Shown here: piece after piece, positions 62,596 to 64,000 of the stretch
Layout: each line of letters starts with the position of its first letter
How positions within the stretch are numbered: position 1 is the stretch's first letter
Assembly (NCBI RefSeq): GCF_039812505.1
Contig: NZ_JBDIAQ010000005.1
Span: 1 to 64,000 of the forward strand
From: Intrasporangium_A sp039812505
GTDB taxonomy: Bacteria > Actinomycetota > Actinomycetes > Actinomycetales > Dermatophilaceae
Length of the DNA: 64,000 bases
Reading direction: 5' to 3'
The notes under the pieces: generated by a model
Database searches by the model: none
What the model was told of the DNA's origin: nothing
The model's input: only the letters and a program-made list of their open reading frames with translations
Position numbers and translations under genes: made by a program

Positions 62596-63296
62596 CGTGG
62601 CGCCCCCGTCGTACCGGAGGCCACGAAACCACGCTCGGCGGCATACTCGGACAGCAGCCCGCGCAGCTGTCGCCGCCCGCGGTGCAGCCGGCTCATGACG
62701 GTCCCGATCGGGGTGTCCATGATCTCGGCGATCTCCTTGTAGGAGTATCCCTCGACGTCGGCGAAGTAGACCGCGAGACGGAAGTCCTCCGGGATCTGCT
62801 GCAGCGCGCGCTTGACGTCGGAGTCGGGCAGGTGGTCCAGGGCCTCGGCCTCGGCCGACCGCAGCCCGGACGAGGTGTGGGTGGCGGCCCGGGCCAGCTG
62901 GTAGTCCTCGATGTCGGACGAGTCGGACTCCTGCGGCTGGCGCTGCCGCTTGCGGTAGCTGTTGATGTACGTGTTGGTCAGGATGCGGTACATCCACGCC
63001 TTGAGGTTGGTGCCCGGCCGGTACTGGTGGAAGGCGGCGAAGGCCTTCGTGTACGTCTCCTGGACGAGGTCCTCGGCATCGCTCGCGTTGCGGGTGGTGC
63101 GCAGCGCCGCGCTGTAGAGCTGGTCCAGCAGCGGCATCGCCTCACGTTCGAAGCGGGCCCGCCGCTGCTCGGGGGTCTCCGCGGCGACGTCGGCGGTCGC
63201 ATCCGAGCGCGCCTGCGCGGCACGCCGCGCGTCGTCCTTGACCGGTCCCGCCGCCGTGTCCGGCCCGGGCCGCCTGTCGGGGGTGTCCTTGCTCAT
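62592..63296 (-). CDS. sigR: ECF sigma factor SigR (SigH)
   Basis: This 234-residue ECF sigma factor directs the thiol-oxidative stress regulon. After a disordered N-terminal 55 residues, region 2 reads DAEDLVQETYTKAFAAFHQY and YRILTNTYINSYRKRQRQP. Region 4 reads LQQIPEDFRLAVYFADVEG and YKEIAEIMDTPIGTVMSRLHRGRRQL. Coupling to rsrA and the sequence identify it as SigR/SigH. Two promoters are suggested: a TAGGCT eight bases before the ATG, and a perfect SigR-type element at 63384-63410 for self-activation. A GTATGCCGC element lies in LSEYAAERG. Confidence 0.94.
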   Translation of the reverse strand: MSKDTPDRRPGPDTAAGPVKDDARRAAQARSDATADVAAETPEQRRARFEREAMPLLDQLYSAALRTTRNASDAEDLVQETYTKAFAAFHQYRPGTNLKAWMYRILTNTYINSYRKRQRQPQESDSSDIEDYQLARAATHTSSGLRSAEAEALDHLPDSDVKRALQQIPEDFRLAVYFADVEGYSYKEIAEIMDTPIGTVMSRLHRGRRQLRGLLSEYAAERGFVASGTTGAPR

Positions 63297-63304
63297 CGGC
63301 ACCC

Positions 63305-63310
63305 AGCCTA
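63305..63310 (-). promoter_or_regulatory. -10 box TAGGCT, proximal sigR promoter
   Basis: TAGGCT ends eight bases before the sigR ATG and would give a leaderless or near-leaderless constitutive message. Confidence 0.4.
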
Positions 63311-63383
63311 GTGCGCCGGCCCCGGTGACCCCGGCGGCCGCGAGCGGCGGCGGGGCAGTCAGGCAAGGCACCATGTCGGGTCA

Positions 63384-63410
63384 AACGCGGCTCAGCCGGG
63401 GAGCATTCCC
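63384..63410 (-). promoter_or_regulatory. SigR-dependent promoter of sigR
   Basis: On the minus strand GGGAAT (63410-63405), exactly 18 bases, and GTT (63386-63384) match the known SigR/SigH consensus. It overlaps the 3' end of the upstream hydrolase gene and would give a leader of about 80 bases, implying positive autoregulation. Confidence 0.7.
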
Positions 63411-64000
63411 GCCACCGCCCGCAGCGCCTCGCGCAGCTGCTGCGCCGAGGACGCCGGGAAGCCGTGCCTGCCGGTCACCTCGATCACCCGGGTACCCGGC
63501 GGTGCGTATGGCGCCAGCTCCGTGCCGCTGCCGAACGGGTCCGTGCTGCCCTGGATCACCCACGACGGGTCCGGGGCCAGCGCGAGCTCGTCCGCACGGA
63601 GCCGGTCGGGCCGACCGGGCGGGTGCAGGGGGAAGCTGAGCAGCAGCCCAGCCGCGGCACCGAGGGTGGCCGCGGTGCGGCAGGCCACGCGGGCCCCGGC
63701 GCTGCGGCCACCGACCACCAGCGGCCGGGGCAGCCGTCCGCGACCGGTGAGCAGGGACTCGACGATCGGCACCCAGGCCGCGTCGAGCGTTGGCGGCCGG
63801 GCGGCGACCCGGCGACCGGCAACGAGCCACGGCTGCTCGACGAGCGCCACCGCCCAGCCGTGCGCGACCAGCACGTCACGGGCCAGCGTCAGGTCGAGGG
63901 CGCCGACTCCTCCCCCGGCGCCGTGCCCGAGCGCCACGGTCCCACGGGCGCGAGCCGGGCGGCATACCCGTGCCCGGCCCGGGCCCGCCGGGGTGTCGAC
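63392..64000 (-). CDS. alpha/beta hydrolase-like protein, partial
   Basis: The visible 202 codons run to the window edge without a start, so the N-terminus lies beyond 64000. The fold is the small KANL3/Tex30-like alpha/beta hydrolase type. It has an oxyanion-region motif VALGHGAGGGVGALDL, a nucleophile elbow in VVGGRSAGARVA (GRSAG), the acid-side segment VIQGSTDPFG and a late His in VTGRHGFPAS. Active-site residues seem complete, and the substrate is unknown. A GTATGCCGC element lies near the edge (VCRPARA). The 3' end contains the SigR-type promoter of sigR. Confidence 0.8.
   Translation of the reverse strand, partial: VDTPAGPGRARVCRPARARGTVALGHGAGGGVGALDLTLARDVLVAHGWAVALVEQPWLVAGRRVAARPPTLDAAWVPIVESLLTGRGRLPRPLVVGGRSAGARVACRTAATLGAAAGLLLSFPLHPPGRPDRLRADELALAPDPSWVIQGSTDPFGSGTELAPYAPPGTRVIEVTGRHGFPASSAQQLREALRAVAGMLPG

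Overview
The window is a high-GC, gene-dense chromosomal segment from an actinobacterium. It carries mycothiol chemistry (mycothione reductase, SigR/RsrA), coenzyme F420 genes (cofD/cofE), two WhiB proteins, MtrAB-LpqB, PdtaS and a 1242-residue actinobacterial Kgd. Many genes start with GTG directly behind a TANNNT box, with no room for a ribosome binding site. Gene content and order are recalled from Mycobacterium tuberculosis (whiB1-pdtaS; secA1-hpf-comF-lpqB-mtrB-mtrA-sahH; Rv3256c-manB-Rv3258c-Rv3259-whiB2-fbiA-fbiB; sigH-rshA). The overall style suggests a Micrococcales member, perhaps Intrasporangiaceae; the family-level placement is inference. No rRNA, tRNA, CRISPR array, insertion sequence or prophage was recognised.

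Layout. 0-6.5 kb: a LuxR-type regulator, a secreted protein, a pair of CNNM/CBS membrane proteins and an ABC exporter. 6.7-11.9 kb: kgd, a 58-residue protein, an SGNH hydrolase and a small membrane protein. 12-22 kb: whiB1 facing pdtaS, a giant NAD-glutamate dehydrogenase, three small genes and pruA. Kgd, Gdh and PruA all act on glutamate or 2-oxoglutarate. 22-29.5 kb: SGNH hydrolase, DUF6912, a wax-ester synthase/DGAT, an orphan Tad-like pair (CpaE-like ATPase and SAF protein), a BldC-like regulator, a LysM protein and an Rv3235-like protein. 29.6-42.3 kb: secA, a YcaQ-type DNA glycosylase, a response regulator, hpf, a ComF protein, the mtrA-mtrB-lpqB operon and ahcY. 42.4-56 kb: DUF808 protein, mycothione reductase, SIS-domain isomerase, Trm112-like protein, manB, DUF3499, a metallopeptidase-fold protein, DUF5719, a giant glycosyltransferase, whiB2, cofD and cofE. 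56-64 kb: quinone oxidoreductase, a BioY/EcfT chimera, malic enzyme, two HD-domain membrane proteins, a tiny hydrophobic peptide, a bL37-like ribosomal peptide, rsrA, sigR and a partial hydrolase.

The most unusual signal is not a gene. The 9-mer GCGGCATAC (or its complement GTATGCCGC) occurs 15 times by eye, where base composition predicts about one. Every GCATAC hexamer with visible context is part of it. In coding regions it brings uncommon TAT and ATA codons, and twice it is paired head-to-head to form intergenic terminator-like hairpins. This is the pattern of DNA-uptake sequences in Neisseria and Pasteurellaceae, which I do not know to be described in Actinobacteria. Other strong observations are a 16-bp tandem repeat in the predicted whiB2 leader, an in-frame BioY-EcfT fusion lacking the rest of the biotin transporter, helically phased repeats near a BldC-like gene, and a consistent leaderless-promoter architecture in which two stop codons double as -10 boxes.
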